Origin: Aureimonas altamirensis
GTDB taxonomy: Bacteria; Pseudomonadota; Alphaproteobacteria; Rhizobiales; Rhizobiaceae
Reading direction: 5' to 3'
Assembly: GCF_023702225.1 (NCBI RefSeq)
Contig: NZ_JAMQCO010000017.1
Coordinates: 11,615 to 56,168 of the forward strand
DNA length: 44,554 nt
Shown here: piece by piece, positions 1 to 9,327 of the stretch
How positions within the stretch are numbered: position 1 is the first letter of the stretch
Layout of the letters: each line of letters begins with the position of its first letter
Notes under the pieces: generated by a model
Database searches by the model: none
Told to the model about the DNA's origin: nothing
Seen by the model: the letters and a program-made list of their open reading frames with translations, nothing else
Position numbers and translations under genes: made by a program

Positions 1-831
1 CGGGGGCAGCCGGTTGCGCCGCCGGTCATGGCGACGCCCGCCGTCGATCCCGAGGAAGAACGTCGCCGCGCCGAGGAAGAAGCCGCACGCCTGAGCAACG
101 TGTTCTTCCAGACAGGTCCGAGCGCAGGAGCCGTCCCCGGCGCGACCATGCCCGGCCTTGCCGGTCTCGACCTTGGAGGCCAGACGGCGACACAGGATCG
201 GCAAACGGCGTTCCTTAACGGGCCGGTGGACCGGCAGACCGTCTCGGCGGATCGCGTCATGCCGCCACCCTCGCCTTACATCCTTCAGGCCGGAGCCGTC
301 ATCCCCGCTGCGTTGATAACCGGCATTCGTTCCGATCTGCCTGGCCAGATCACCGCCCAGGTCACAGAGAACGTCTATGACAGCCCGACCGGCAGCTTGC
401 TCCTGATCCCGCAGGGCACGCGCATCATCGGCCAGTATGACAGTGGCGTGCAGTTCGGCCAGCGCCGCGTGTTGCTGGTGTGGAATCGTCTGATCTTGCC
501 GGGCGGACGCTCCATCGTCCTCGAACGCCTGCCGGGCGCGGATGCTTCCGGCTATGCCGGTCTTGAGGATGGCGTCGATTATCACTGGTGGGATTTGATG
601 AAGGCCGCCGGACTGTCCACGCTGCTCGCGGTCGGCACGGAGCTGGCGACCAGCGACGAGGACCGGCTTATTCGCGCCATCCGCGACGGGGCGCAGGACA
701 CCATCAATCAGGCCGGTCAGCAGATCATCCAGCGCCAGTTGCAGGTCGCGCCCACGCTGACCATCAGGCCGGGCTTCCCGGTCAGGGTCATCGTGACCCG
801 CGACCTCATATTCGAGCCAGCAGGAGGTTGA
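1..831 (+). CDS. trbI: Conjugal transfer protein TrbI (VirB10-like), 5'-truncated by window edge
   Basis: TrbI/VirB10 spans the periplasm and links the inner-membrane and outer-membrane parts of a type IV secretion channel used in conjugation. The frame is open from base 1, so the N-terminal cytoplasmic and membrane segments are missing; about 276 residues remain. A proline- and charge-rich linker is followed by the conserved C-terminal domain from about 'ILQAGAVIPAALITGIRSD', with the typical 'IPQGTRIIGQYD' strand and the 'VDYHWWDLMKAAGLSTLLA' antenna region. It ends 2 bp before the DUF2274 gene, the usual partner downstream of trbI, so both belong to the transfer operon of the integrated element. 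Family assignment is firm; the true start is not visible. Confidence 0.9.
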   Translation, partial: RGQPVAPPVMATPAVDPEEERRRAEEEAARLSNVFFQTGPSAGAVPGATMPGLAGLDLGGQTATQDRQTAFLNGPVDRQTVSADRVMPPPSPYILQAGAVIPAALITGIRSDLPGQITAQVTENVYDSPTGSLLLIPQGTRIIGQYDSGVQFGQRRVLLVWNRLILPGGRSIVLERLPGADASGYAGLEDGVDYHWWDLMKAAGLSTLLAVGTELATSDEDRLIRAIRDGAQDTINQAGQQIIQRQLQVAPTLTIRPGFPVRVIVTRDLIFEPAGG

Positions 832-833
832 CC

Positions 834-1076
834 ATGACTAAACTGAAACTTGGCGCGATCCCCGACGACAAGCCAATGAAAGTCACGGTGGAGCTGCCCG
901 CGTCGCTCCACCGCGATCTGACCGCCTATGCCGAGGTGCTGGCCCGCGAGACCGACCAGCCCGTCGCCGATCCCATCAAGCTGATCGTGCCCATGCTGGA
1001 GCGGTTCATCGCCACGGATCGGGGGTTTGCGAAGGCACGGCGCTCGACCGACAGAGCGTCGTCGGCGAGGACATGA
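834..1076 (+). CDS. DUF2274 family protein
   Basis: A small protein of 80 residues with the opening 'MTKLKLGAIPDDKPMKV', typical of the DUF2274 family found directly after trbI in integrative conjugative elements. The ATG at 834 is preceded by an AGGAGG-type ribosome site inside the end of trbI, and the 2-bp gap suggests co-translation. The central part, 'VELPASLHRDLTAYAEVLA' and after, reads like a ribbon-helix-helix or short helical domain, and the last 15 residues are basic and probably disordered. The family has no established function; the position suggests an accessory role in conjugation or control of the transfer operon, which is inference. Confidence 0.8.
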   Translation: MTKLKLGAIPDDKPMKVTVELPASLHRDLTAYAEVLARETDQPVADPIKLIVPMLERFIATDRGFAKARRSTDRASSART

Positions 1077-1089
1077 GCACGGAGGTATT

Positions 1090-1365
1090 ATGACAGATCA
1101 TTCGCTATCTGCGCTGACGAAACGGACCATTCGCAGGCACCAGCTTCGCGAGTTGGTTCCCCTTGCTGACACCACCATCTACGACATGGAGCAACGGGGG
1201 GAATTTCCTCAACGGTTCTATTTGACGGCTCGTTGCGTAGTTTGGGACCTTGCCGAAGTGGAGGCATGGCTTGAGGAACGTCGCCAAGCCTCCAGAGAGA
1301 AAGCCATCAAGCGCGCGCCGTCTCCCGACGTGAAGCTCAGGAAATTCCGACCCGTCAAACAGTAG
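1090..1365 (+). CDS. AlpA-family transcriptional regulator / putative excisionase
   Basis: A 91-residue protein with an AlpA-like winged helix: 'LVPLADTTIYDMEQRGEFP' (about residues 23-41) is the helix-turn-helix, followed by 'VVWDLAEVEAWLEER' (about 50-64), the family's typical second half. AlpA-type proteins activate integrase genes or act as recombination directionality factors in prophages and integrative elements. The ATG at 1090 has a GGAGG site 5 bp upstream; the frame stays open further 5' but without a better start. The gene converges on the integrase, and the two coding regions overlap by 11 bp (1355-1365). Whether it regulates or excises cannot be told from sequence. The C-terminus is lysine/arginine-rich. 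Confidence 0.8.
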   Translation: MTDHSLSALTKRTIRRHQLRELVPLADTTIYDMEQRGEFPQRFYLTARCVVWDLAEVEAWLEERRQASREKAIKRAPSPDVKLRKFRPVKQ

Positions 1366-2611
1366 GTTCAGAGCGCAGAAGGTCCATGGACGGCGGATAC
1401 AGCGTCGGGACGTATTTCTGGCCGGCAACCCAGGCATCCACGAGGTTCGCCCACTCCTGCATCATGTGGCGGCGCTGGTGCTCGTATTCGGCTTTGTTGT
1501 AGATGCCGCGCGACGAACGTCCGTCCTCATGCGCCAGGCACTTTTCGATCCAGTCGCTATTGAAGCCCAACTCGTTCAACAGGGTTGAGCCTGTCCGGCG
1601 CAGATCGTGGACCGTGAACGGTTCGAGCGGCAAACCCTCCTTCTTCGCCCGGACCACGACGGCCGTGGTAATGCGGTTGAACGTCGCGCGCGACATCGGC
1701 GCATCCGCATCGTAGCGCGATGGCAGCAGATATTTGGAGTTGCCGGCGCAGGTCTTGAGCGCAATGAGGATGTCGATTGCTTGCTGCGCAAGATAGACGT
1801 TGTGCGCCTTGGATCGCTTCATCCGCTCCTTCGGGATCGACCAGACGGCGTTCTCGAAATCGACCTCATCCCAGGTCGCGTCCTGTAGCTCACTCTTCCT
1901 GACCATGGTGAGCAGGAACAGCTTCATGCCGAGCCGGATCGTCGGCAGCGTGGGCACATGCTCAAGCTGGCCGAGCATGACCCGGATTTCGGCAGGCGAC
2001 AGAGAGCGGTCTCTGGGAACGAACGTTGTGATGGAGGCAGGCCCAACCTCATCGGCCGGGTTGGCCACCTTTTCCCCGTGCAGGATCGCGAAGGCGTAGA
2101 CGAGCTTCACAATATCGCGGACGTGGACGGCTGTGGCCGGGGCTCCCCGTGCCTTCACCTTCTCGCACAGTGAACGCAGATCATCCGGTGTGATTTCCGT
2201 CAGGAGCCGCCTGCGAAACGTAGGCAGTATGTCACGCTCAAAGATCGAGCGGCGCATCGCGCGGGTGCTGTCCGCCATCCGCGCCTCTTGCAGCCAGCGT
2301 TCGCCAAGCTCGCCAAAGCTCTTTGCTTCCTTGATACGGCGTTTGTCCCGCCGCTTTTCGTGGGCCGGTGAGATGCCATCCTGGAGCATCAGTTTGGCCT
2401 CGATCAGCTTCTCCCGAGCACGAGCGAGCGAGGCACCGGCGGGACCATACTTGCCGATGATTACCGTTTCCCGCCGTCCGTTCAAACGGTAGTCGTACCG
2501 GAAGGTCATCGCTCCAGTCGGAGAGACCAGAAGGTACATACCGTCACGGTCCGTCACCTTGTATTTTTTGTCTCGTGGTTTCAATGCCTTAATGGCTGCA
2601 TCCGTGAGCAT
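1355..2611 (-). CDS. Tyrosine recombinase/integrase (P4-type) of the integrative element
   Basis: This 418-residue protein catalyses site-specific integration and excision. The first 90 residues form the DUF4102-type arm-binding domain ('LTDAAIKALKPRDKKYKVTD'), residues about 100-185 the core-binding domain, and 200-390 the catalytic domain. Catalytic residues are visible: R238 ('TMVRKSEL'), H335 and R338 ('HDLRR'), H361 and the nucleophile Y371 ('RGIYNK'). The ATG at 2611 is chosen because a GGAGG site lies just upstream and the family starts there; 14 extra in-frame codons upstream have no such site. Its promoter side faces guaA, the expected arrangement for an integrase beside its own attachment site. 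Proximity implies that the guaA 3' end is the target. Confidence 0.93.
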   Translation of the reverse strand: MLTDAAIKALKPRDKKYKVTDRDGMYLLVSPTGAMTFRYDYRLNGRRETVIIGKYGPAGASLARAREKLIEAKLMLQDGISPAHEKRRDKRRIKEAKSFGELGERWLQEARMADSTRAMRRSIFERDILPTFRRRLLTEITPDDLRSLCEKVKARGAPATAVHVRDIVKLVYAFAILHGEKVANPADEVGPASITTFVPRDRSLSPAEIRVMLGQLEHVPTLPTIRLGMKLFLLTMVRKSELQDATWDEVDFENAVWSIPKERMKRSKAHNVYLAQQAIDILIALKTCAGNSKYLLPSRYDADAPMSRATFNRITTAVVVRAKKEGLPLEPFTVHDLRRTGSTLLNELGFNSDWIEKCLAHEDGRSSRGIYNKAEYEHQRRHMMQEWANLVDAWVAGQKYVPTLYPPSMDLLRSEPTV

Positions 2612-2651
2612 TCTTCCCTCCGAAATTGACCCGAAAAGGAGGAATCCGCCC

Positions 2652-2811
2652 AAAAAGTCCGTCAGCCCAATTTTGACCCCTTCGCAGAAATTTCTTTCAT
2701 GAAATTCAATGACTTATGGTCAAAAAAAGTCCGTCAGCGGCTTCCATTCCCCTGACGGTACTTTCAAAAAGTCGATTGAGCAAGTTCGGGGATGCCGTCG
2801 AAAAGTCCGTC
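2652..2811 (+). repeat. Three direct repeats of AAAAGTCCGTC, candidate integrase arm sites
   Basis: The 14-mer AAAAAGTCCGTCAG occurs at 2652-2665 and 2724-2737, and a shorter copy, AAAAGTCCGTC, at 2801-2811; the spacing is about 72 and 75 bp. A related inverted sequence (CTGACGGTACTTTC) begins near 2752. The first copy lies just upstream of the integrase start. The regular spacing and position fit arm-type integrase sites, but binding is not shown. Confidence 0.6.
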
Positions 2812-2838
2812 TATCGCGAGGCTTGCCCTGCGATAGAC
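2809..2838. repeat. 9-bp perfect inverted repeat in the attachment region
   Basis: GTCTATCGC (2809-2817) and GCGATAGAC (2830-2838) are exact reverse complements around a 12-base spacer, and CGATAGAC recurs at 2841-2848. The dyad could be a binding site for the integrase, the AlpA-like factor or a host factor. It is not followed by a T run, so a terminator is unlikely. Confidence 0.55.
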
Positions 2839-2927
2839 GACGATAGACAGAGATTAAATTATCGTTTGATTTCAGAGTGTTATAGAGGGCTCTGGAGGGC
2901 TATCGGCGGCGTTTGGATAGGCCTGAA

Positions 2928-4484
<1,557 letters not shown>

Positions 4485-4517
4485 GGCGAACTTCTAGATA
4501 AAGTCGCCCAAAAGGCA

Positions 4518-4536
4518 AGGGCCTTTTTCGCCCTTA
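4518..4536 (-). other. Short hairpin between nucleosidase gene and guaA
   Basis: AAGGGC (4518-4523) and GCCCTT (4531-4536) form a 6-bp stem with a 7-base loop. On the minus strand the stem is followed by GCCTTTTGGG, a poor T tract, so it may be a weak terminator, an attenuator before guaA, or chance. Confidence 0.3.
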
Positions 4537-4544
4537 TCGGCTTG

Positions 4545-5213
4545 TCAGCCCTCGTTCTCGTTCGCCAAGATCGGAGCCGGACGCCAGCCGCCGGCAAGCA
4601 CGACCTCCAGCGTATCGACGGCGATCGCCAGACGCTCGTCGAGGGCATCCAGCAGACGCGTCCAGTCTTCGTAGCGCCGCAGGTCCGCGGCGCCGTCCGA
4701 TATGCCGCGCAGGGCCACCATCGGCACGCCGAAGCGCTGGCAGGCGCGCATGACGGCGAAGCTTTCCATATCGACCATGTCGGCGTCGATCGCCAGATAG
4801 CGCGACCCGGTCACCACGTCCGAGCCGGTCGACAGGCGCGCGGACGGGACTGCGGGCAGCGGCGTCTCCAGCGGCGTTTCGACGAGATGGTCCGTAAACG
4901 GTGTCTGCCCCTTGTCGAAGCCGAGCGGCGAGGCGTCCATGTCGCGCCACGAGACGCTGGACGCCTGGTAGATCTCGCCCTGCGGCAGGGTACGCGAGCC
5001 GGCGGAGCCCAGGCATACCACGAGGCCCGGCATGGCGCCGGCTTCCTGCGCCAGCCTGAGCGCCAACCCGGTCTCGAGCGCGGCCTCCACGGGGCCGACG
5101 CCGACGATGGCCGGCTGGATGCGCTTTCGCAGCTGCGGCCCGTATTCCGGCATCGCCGCCATGACGAACAAGGTCGGTACCCCACCCAGCGATGCGATCC
5201 GCGCCTGGCTCAT
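4545..5213 (-). CDS. 5'-methylthioadenosine/S-adenosylhomocysteine nucleosidase-like protein
   Basis: The product (222 residues) belongs to the nucleoside phosphorylase superfamily. 'MVDMESFAVMRACQRFGVP' (about 146-164) matches the nucleoside-binding Met-Glu segment of MTA/SAH nucleosidases, D173 in 'RGISDGA' corresponds to the catalytic aspartate, and E23 ('MAAMPEYG') to the N-terminal acidic residue. Such enzymes cleave adenine from methylthioadenosine and S-adenosylhomocysteine and recycle methylation products. Two consecutive ATG codons (5216 and 5213) overlap the TGA of rsmB; the second has the better spacing from GGAG. Coupling to an RNA methyltransferase, which makes S-adenosylhomocysteine, fits. 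Another purine or futalosine-type nucleosidase cannot be excluded. Confidence 0.78.
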   Translation of the reverse strand: MSQARIASLGGVPTLFVMAAMPEYGPQLRKRIQPAIVGVGPVEAALETGLALRLAQEAGAMPGLVVCLGSAGSRTLPQGEIYQASSVSWRDMDASPLGFDKGQTPFTDHLVETPLETPLPAVPSARLSTGSDVVTGSRYLAIDADMVDMESFAVMRACQRFGVPMVALRGISDGAADLRRYEDWTRLLDALDERLAIAVDTLEVVLAGGWRPAPILANENEG

Positions 5214-6514
5214 CATGCAGCTCCAACCCGGGTCAGCCGGGCGAAGAAGAACCCGTCCGTACCCGTGCGATGCGGCGTCATCGTCATCGCCCGGCCGCCC
5301 GCGACATCGACCGGAATGTATGGTGCGCCCGGCTGCGGTATCGCCGTCTGCCATAGGGTCGACGCATCCTCGACGCGGAATTGAGGATGCGTGTCGACGA
5401 AGCGGGCGACGCGCGCGCCGTTCTCCTCTTCCAGGACGGAGCAGGTCACGTAGGCCAGATGCCCGCCGGGCCTGACATATTGCGCCGCCGCCGACAGAAC
5501 CTTGTCCTGCTCGGCCATGCGGCGGTGAAGCTGCTGCTCCGTCAGCCGCCACCGGGCATCCGGGCGGCGCCGCCAGGTGCCCGACCCGGTACATGGCGCA
5601 TCAACCAGGACGAGATCCATAGACCCCGCAAGCGACGAAAGATCGTCGCGCGGCGCATGAACGGTGATCGCCTCGGCGCCGGCGCGCCGGAGCCGTTCCC
5701 AGATGGGGGCCAGCCGCTGGCGGTCCGCGTCGTAGGCGTGGACGGCCCCCTCGCCGGCCATGTCGGCCGCCAGCGCCAGCGTCTTGCCGCCGGCGCCGGC
5801 GCAGTAATCGAGCACCGAAATGCCGGGCCGCGCCCCGGCCAGCAAGGCCGCGATCTGCGACCCTTCGTCCTGGATTTCGAACAGGCCGGTCTGGAAGGCT
5901 TCCTCAACCTGCACGTTGGGGTGGCGGCCGTCCCCCTGGATCGGCGGTATCCGCAAGCCCTGCGGCGCGTACGGCGTCGGCACGGCGCCGAACCCGCGGA
6001 GCTTTTCGAGTACCTCGTCCCGGTTGGCGCGCAGCGTGTTGACGCGCATGTCCAGCGGGGGGCGATCGCCCATGGCGCGCGCCTCGGCCACCCACTCGTC
6101 GCCGAGCGAGCGCGCAAGGGGCACGGCCAGCCAATCCGGCACATCGGCCGCCACGGCATCCGGCGCATCGGAAAGCGGCGCCTGTGTCAGGCGGACGAAA
6201 CCGTCGGAAGCCGGCATCTGCGGCGCGAACCTGTCGCCTGCGAGCGCTACCGAAAGATCCTGCGCAGGCAGGCCGGCATCCACCACTGCCGCGAACGCCA
6301 GTGCGCGGGGTGTATCGTCGCCCATGCGCCAGCCCAGAGAACGGCGGCGTCGCAGCACGTCGTAGACGATATTGCCGATGGCCGCCCTGTCGCCGGAGCC
6401 GGCAAAGCGATGCGAAAGGCCCCAGTCCTTCAGCGCATCGGCCACAGGGCGTCGGCGCGAATCCATGTCTTCGATGATTTCGATCGCGGCCGCGATTCTT
6501 CCGCCAAGGCGCAT
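5213..6514 (-). CDS. RsmB/NOL1/Sun family rRNA (cytosine-C5) methyltransferase
   Basis: A 433-residue S-adenosylmethionine-dependent methyltransferase, related to RsmB, which methylates C967 of 16S rRNA. Residues 1-130 form a divergent NusB-like N-terminal domain ('MRLGGRIAAAIEIIEDM'). The catalytic domain shows the cofactor loop 'DYCAGAGGKT' (236-245), motif IV 'DAPCTGSGT' with C308, and motif VI 'VTCSVLEEEN' with the catalytic C358. The ATG at 6514 is chosen for an AGGA site 8 bp upstream and homology; 15 more codons are open upstream. The TGA is embedded in the start codons of the nucleosidase gene, so the two are translationally coupled. The exact target cytosine cannot be assigned from sequence. 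Confidence 0.9.
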   Translation of the reverse strand: MRLGGRIAAAIEIIEDMDSRRRPVADALKDWGLSHRFAGSGDRAAIGNIVYDVLRRRRSLGWRMGDDTPRALAFAAVVDAGLPAQDLSVALAGDRFAPQMPASDGFVRLTQAPLSDAPDAVAADVPDWLAVPLARSLGDEWVAEARAMGDRPPLDMRVNTLRANRDEVLEKLRGFGAVPTPYAPQGLRIPPIQGDGRHPNVQVEEAFQTGLFEIQDEGSQIAALLAGARPGISVLDYCAGAGGKTLALAADMAGEGAVHAYDADRQRLAPIWERLRRAGAEAITVHAPRDDLSSLAGSMDLVLVDAPCTGSGTWRRRPDARWRLTEQQLHRRMAEQDKVLSAAAQYVRPGGHLAYVTCSVLEEENGARVARFVDTHPQFRVEDASTLWQTAIPQPGAPYIPVDVAGGRAMTMTPHRTGTDGFFFARLTRVGAA

Positions 6515-6579
6515 GGACAAGATCCTGAAGTCGTTCCTGCCGTTTGGTACCGAAGGCACCCGGCATCGGCAAGCCCATC

Positions 6580-6614
6580 GAAAAAGGGGCCGCCCGTCGC
6601 CAGGCAGCCCCCTT
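6580..6614 (-). terminator. Rho-independent terminator of katA
   Basis: Read on the minus strand just after the catalase stop, a GC-rich stem of about 9 bp (one G-U pair) with an 8-base loop is followed by TTTTTCG. It separates katA from the downstream rsmB operon. Confidence 0.85.
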
Positions 6615-6635
6615 CGGAATGTCGGCTCGCGGTGG

Positions 6636-8138
6636 TTACTCGGCGGCCTGCTGCGGCGTGTTCGGCGTCACCGAGATTGCAGGCTCGCGGCCCGCGAGTT
6701 CGGCGCGGGCCTTGCGAACTCCGGCCCCGTAATCCGGATGGACCTTGTCGAACAGGGCGATCTGCCGCTCGGCGATCTCTTCCGGGATACCGCCCATCGC
6801 CGCCGCGATATTGGCGAAGAGGCGCGCCTTCTCGCCATCGTCGAACAGGTTGAACAGGGCGCGCGGCTGGCCGAAATCGTCGTTGCCTTCGCGGTGGTCG
6901 TAACGCGAGGCATCACCCGAGATACGCAGGGGCGGCTCCTGTGCCGACTTGTCCTCGAACGGGCCGTTGACCGAGTTCGGCTCGTAATAGGCATCCGGAT
7001 TGCCGGTCTTGATGCCGCCGAAGACGTTCATCTGGCCATCGCGATGGTAGTGATGCACCGGGCAGCGCGGCTGGTTGACCGGGATGGTCTCGTAATGCGT
7101 GCCGAGGCGGTGGCGATGCGCGTCGGCGTAGGAGAAGACGCGCGCCTGCAGCATCTTGTCGGGCGAATAGGCGATGCCCGGCACGATGTTCGACGGCGAG
7201 AAGGCGGCGTTCTCGATCTCGGCGAAGTAGTTTTCCGCGTTGCGGTTCAGTTCCATGACGCCGATATCGATCGGCGGATAGTCCGCATGCGGCCAGACCT
7301 TCGTCAGGTCGAACGGGTTGTAGGGCGTCTTCTCGGCATCCGCCTCGGGCATGATCTGCACCTGCAGCGTCCAGCGCGGGAACTCGCCCTTTTCGATGCC
7401 GCCGAACAGCGCTTCCTGGTAGCTTTCGCGCGTACGCCCGATGACCTGGTCGGCTTCTTCGTTGGTGAAGTGCTTGTGGCCCTGCTGGGTCTTGAAGTGG
7501 AACTTCACCCAGTAACGCTCGCCCGCGTCGTTCCACAGCGAGAAGGTGTGCGAGCCGTAGCCGTTCATGAACTGCGGCGCCACGGGCAGCCCGCGGTCGG
7601 ACATGAGGATCGTTACCTGGTGCAGGCTCTCGGGCGAAAGCGACCAGAAGTCCCACATGGCGGTCGGCGAACGCATGTTGGTCTTGGGATGGCGCTTCTG
7701 CGTGTGGATGAAATCCGGGAACTTGTAGGCGTCACGCACGAAGAAGACAGGCGTGTTGTTGCCGACGAGATCCCAGTTTCCGTCCTCGGTATAGAACTTC
7801 AGGGCGAAGCCGCGCACGTCGCGCTCGGCGTCGGCGGCGCCCATTTCGCCGGCAACGGTGGAGAAGCGTGCCAGCATCGGCGTCTCGGCACCCGGCTGCA
7901 AGACCTTGGCCTTGGTGTAGCGCGAGATGTCGCCGGTGATCGTCAGCGTACCGAAGGCGCCCCAGCCCTTGGCGTGAACGACCCGTTCCGGAATGCGCTC
8001 CCGGTTCTGGTGGGCCAGCTTCTCGATGAGCTGGTAGTCCTGCAGGAGCGCCGGGCCGCGAGGACCGGCCGTCCACGTGTTCTGGTTGTCGGGCACCGGC
8101 GAGCCGGCGGTCGTCGTCAGGGTCTTGCGATCGGTCAT
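6636..8138 (-). CDS. katA: Catalase (monofunctional, haem, small subunit)
   Basis: The enzyme breaks hydrogen peroxide down to water and oxygen. At 500 residues it is a small-subunit (clade 3-like) catalase. Distal H55 ('[12 protein letters not shown]'), the asparagine of '[10 protein letters not shown]' (about 124-133) and the proximal haem ligand Y337 in '[14 protein letters not shown]' are all present. The ATG at 8138 follows a GGAG site 7 bp upstream; 24 further codons are open upstream but not conserved in the family. No signal peptide is seen, so it is cytoplasmic. It is divergent from oxyR with a dyad between them, implying peroxide-induced expression, and has its own terminator. Confidence 0.96.
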   Translation of the reverse strand: MTDRKTLTTTAGSPVPDNQNTWTAGPRGPALLQDYQLIEKLAHQNRERIPERVVHAKGWGAFGTLTITGDISRYTKAKVLQPGAETPMLARFSTVAGEMGAADAERDVRGFALKFYTEDGNWDLVGNNTPVFFVRDAYKFPDFIHTQKRHPKTNMRSPTAMWDFWSLSPESLHQVTILMSDRGLPVAPQFMNGYGSHTFSLWNDAGERYWVKFHFKTQQGHKHFTNEEADQVIGRTRESYQEALFGGIEKGEFPRWTLQVQIMPEADAEKTPYNPFDLTKVWPHADYPPIDIGVMELNRNAENYFAEIENAAFSPSNIVPGIAYSPDKMLQARVFSYADAHRHRLGTHYETIPVNQPRCPVHHYHRDGQMNVFGGIKTGNPDAYYEPNSVNGPFEDKSAQEPPLRISGDASRYDHREGNDDFGQPRALFNLFDDGEKARLFANIAAAMGGIPEEIAERQIALFDKVHPDYGAGVRKARAELAGREPAISVTPNTPQQAAE

Positions 8139-8198
8139 GTCAATCTCCGTCTTGCCGTCCAACAGGCGAAACCTGGAGACGTTCCAACATCCTTTTTC

Positions 8199-8242
8199 GA
8201 TAAATTCCAATCGTATTTACGCTGCGCGTCGATTAGTTTATC
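8199..8242. promoter_or_regulatory. Probable OxyR operator between katA and oxyR
   Basis: GATAAA-N5-ATCG (8199-8213) is mirrored by CGAT-N3-TTTATC (8230-8242), giving a dyad of about 44 bp, the size covered by an OxyR tetramer. It lies in the 106-bp divergent intergenic region and ends 2 bp before the annotated oxyR start, which suits activation of katA together with oxyR autoregulation. The half-sites differ by two bases in spacing. The role is inferred from position and symmetry. Confidence 0.55.
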
Positions 8243-8244
8243 TG

Positions 8245-9174
8245 ATGACGATGCTGACCGTACGCCAGATGCGCTATTTCGAGGCGCTTGCCGACACGCT
8301 CCATTTCGGGCGCGCGGCCCATCGCCTCAACATCACGCAACCCGCCCTTTCCGGCCAGATCGCGCAGATGGAGGCGGATTTTGCGGCACGGCTTTTCGAG
8401 CGTCGTCCATCGGGCGTGGTCCTGACACCGGAAGGCGACGCGGTTCGCCAGCGCATACGGCGGATCATGGGCGAGATCCGGGACCTCGAAGCCATGGCGG
8501 GACGGCGCGAGGGCCTGACCGGCCAGTTGCGGCTGGGCGTCATCGCGTCGGTTGCGCCGTACCTGCTGCCCGATCTGCTGCCCAAGGCCGCAACGCGCTT
8601 TCCCGGCCTCGATCTCGGCCTGAAGGAAAACGTTACCGAGCGCCTCCTGGCGGACCTGTCGGCCGGCAGCCTCGACTGCGCCCTCGTGGCGCTTCCGGTC
8701 ACGGACCCCTCCTTCCGCGTCGTCGAACTGGTCGACGATCCCTTTTATCTGGCGGTGCCGACGGCCGATGCGGCGCGCATCGCAGCACCTGTGCGGCCTC
8801 AGGCGCTCGTCAACGAACGGTTGATCCTGCTCGAAGAGGGCCACTGCATGCGCGACCAGGCGCTGGCCGTGTGCAAGATCGTGGAAACCCGCGACCTGGC
8901 ATCGCTGGGCGCCACCTCACTCGCGACGCTTCTGCGCATGGTGGCCGGCGGACTCGGCGTCACGCTGGCGCCACTGCTGGCACTGGCCGCGGAAGGCCGC
9001 AGCGGCGGCATAGAGTTCCTGCCCTTCGGTGCACCGCAGCCGATCCGCCGACTGGCCCTTGCCTACCGCGCGTCTTCCGGACGGGAGTCGGGCTTCGCCG
9101 CCTTGGCCGATTGCATCAGAGGCGTGCTTGCAGAGGAACAGGCAAAGAGCCTGCACCATGTCGAATCCGCATGA
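8245..9174 (+). CDS. oxyR: Hydrogen peroxide-sensing LysR-family activator OxyR
   Basis: A 309-residue LysR-type regulator. The N-terminal winged helix ('MRYFEALADTLHFGRAAHRL', about 9-28, then 'TQPALSGQI') resembles OxyR proteins. The effector domain carries two cysteines nine residues apart, C201 and C210, in 'LLEEGHCMRDQALAVC', the pair that forms the peroxide-induced disulfide in OxyR. It is divergent from katA, its classical target. Start choice is uncertain: ATG codons at 8245 and 8251 are both possible and neither has a visible Shine-Dalgarno sequence; 8251 aligns best with the E. coli N-terminus. The start region overlaps the proposed operator. Confidence 0.93.
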   Translation: MTMLTVRQMRYFEALADTLHFGRAAHRLNITQPALSGQIAQMEADFAARLFERRPSGVVLTPEGDAVRQRIRRIMGEIRDLEAMAGRREGLTGQLRLGVIASVAPYLLPDLLPKAATRFPGLDLGLKENVTERLLADLSAGSLDCALVALPVTDPSFRVVELVDDPFYLAVPTADAARIAAPVRPQALVNERLILLEEGHCMRDQALAVCKIVETRDLASLGATSLATLLRMVAGGLGVTLAPLLALAAEGRSGGIEFLPFGAPQPIRRLALAYRASSGRESGFAALADCIRGVLAEEQAKSLHHVESA

Positions 9175-9327
9175 CGATTATAACTTTTGATTGAGCATAT
9201 TCCATTCAGGATCAGTCGAACGCAGGAGAACCGCGAGTTAAGATTGCGGAATCGAGCGACACACGTTTAGCTAACGCATTGCGATTAGCCGATTGCGCTC
9301 CGATGCCTGCTCCATGCGCCCATTCCG

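Larger units (their letters stand above)
1..2927. mobile_element. End of an integrative and conjugative element adjoining guaA
   Basis: The segment carries, in order, a truncated trbI, a DUF2274 gene, an AlpA-like regulator and a tyrosine integrase, and stops against the 3' end of guaA. This is the usual gene order at the integrase end of Trb-type elements of Proteobacteria, and the 3' end of guaA is a known integration target (for example of the intG-carrying element of tripartite Mesorhizobium ICEs). The rest of the element and the second attachment site lie to the left of the window, so its size and cargo cannot be judged. The exact right boundary is inferred: it should fall in or just beside the last bases of guaA. 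Confidence 0.8.
2612..2927. other. Putative attachment region between integrase and guaA
   Basis: No convincing gene is seen in these 316 bases, which are richer in A+T than the flanking genes. They hold three direct copies of a AAAAGTCCGTC-like motif, a possible inverted fourth copy at about 2752-2765, and a 9-bp inverted repeat at 2809-2838. Such repeats beside a tyrosine integrase gene suit arm-type binding sites, and the crossover core should lie at or near the guaA stop codon (2928-2930). The integrase promoter must also be here. The second attachment site is outside the window, so the core cannot be defined by comparison. Confidence 0.55.

Noticed and set aside
6372-9194. A 940-codon open frame on the plus strand across katA and oxyR
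   Set aside because: It lies antisense to the well-supported katA gene and out of frame with oxyR, is arginine-rich without recognisable domains, and arises from high GC content.
9259-9282. GGAAT...CGTT as a possible EcfG general-stress promoter before the HWE kinase
   Set aside because: The spacing between the elements is only about 11 bases instead of the 16-18 required, and the -35 element is imperfect.
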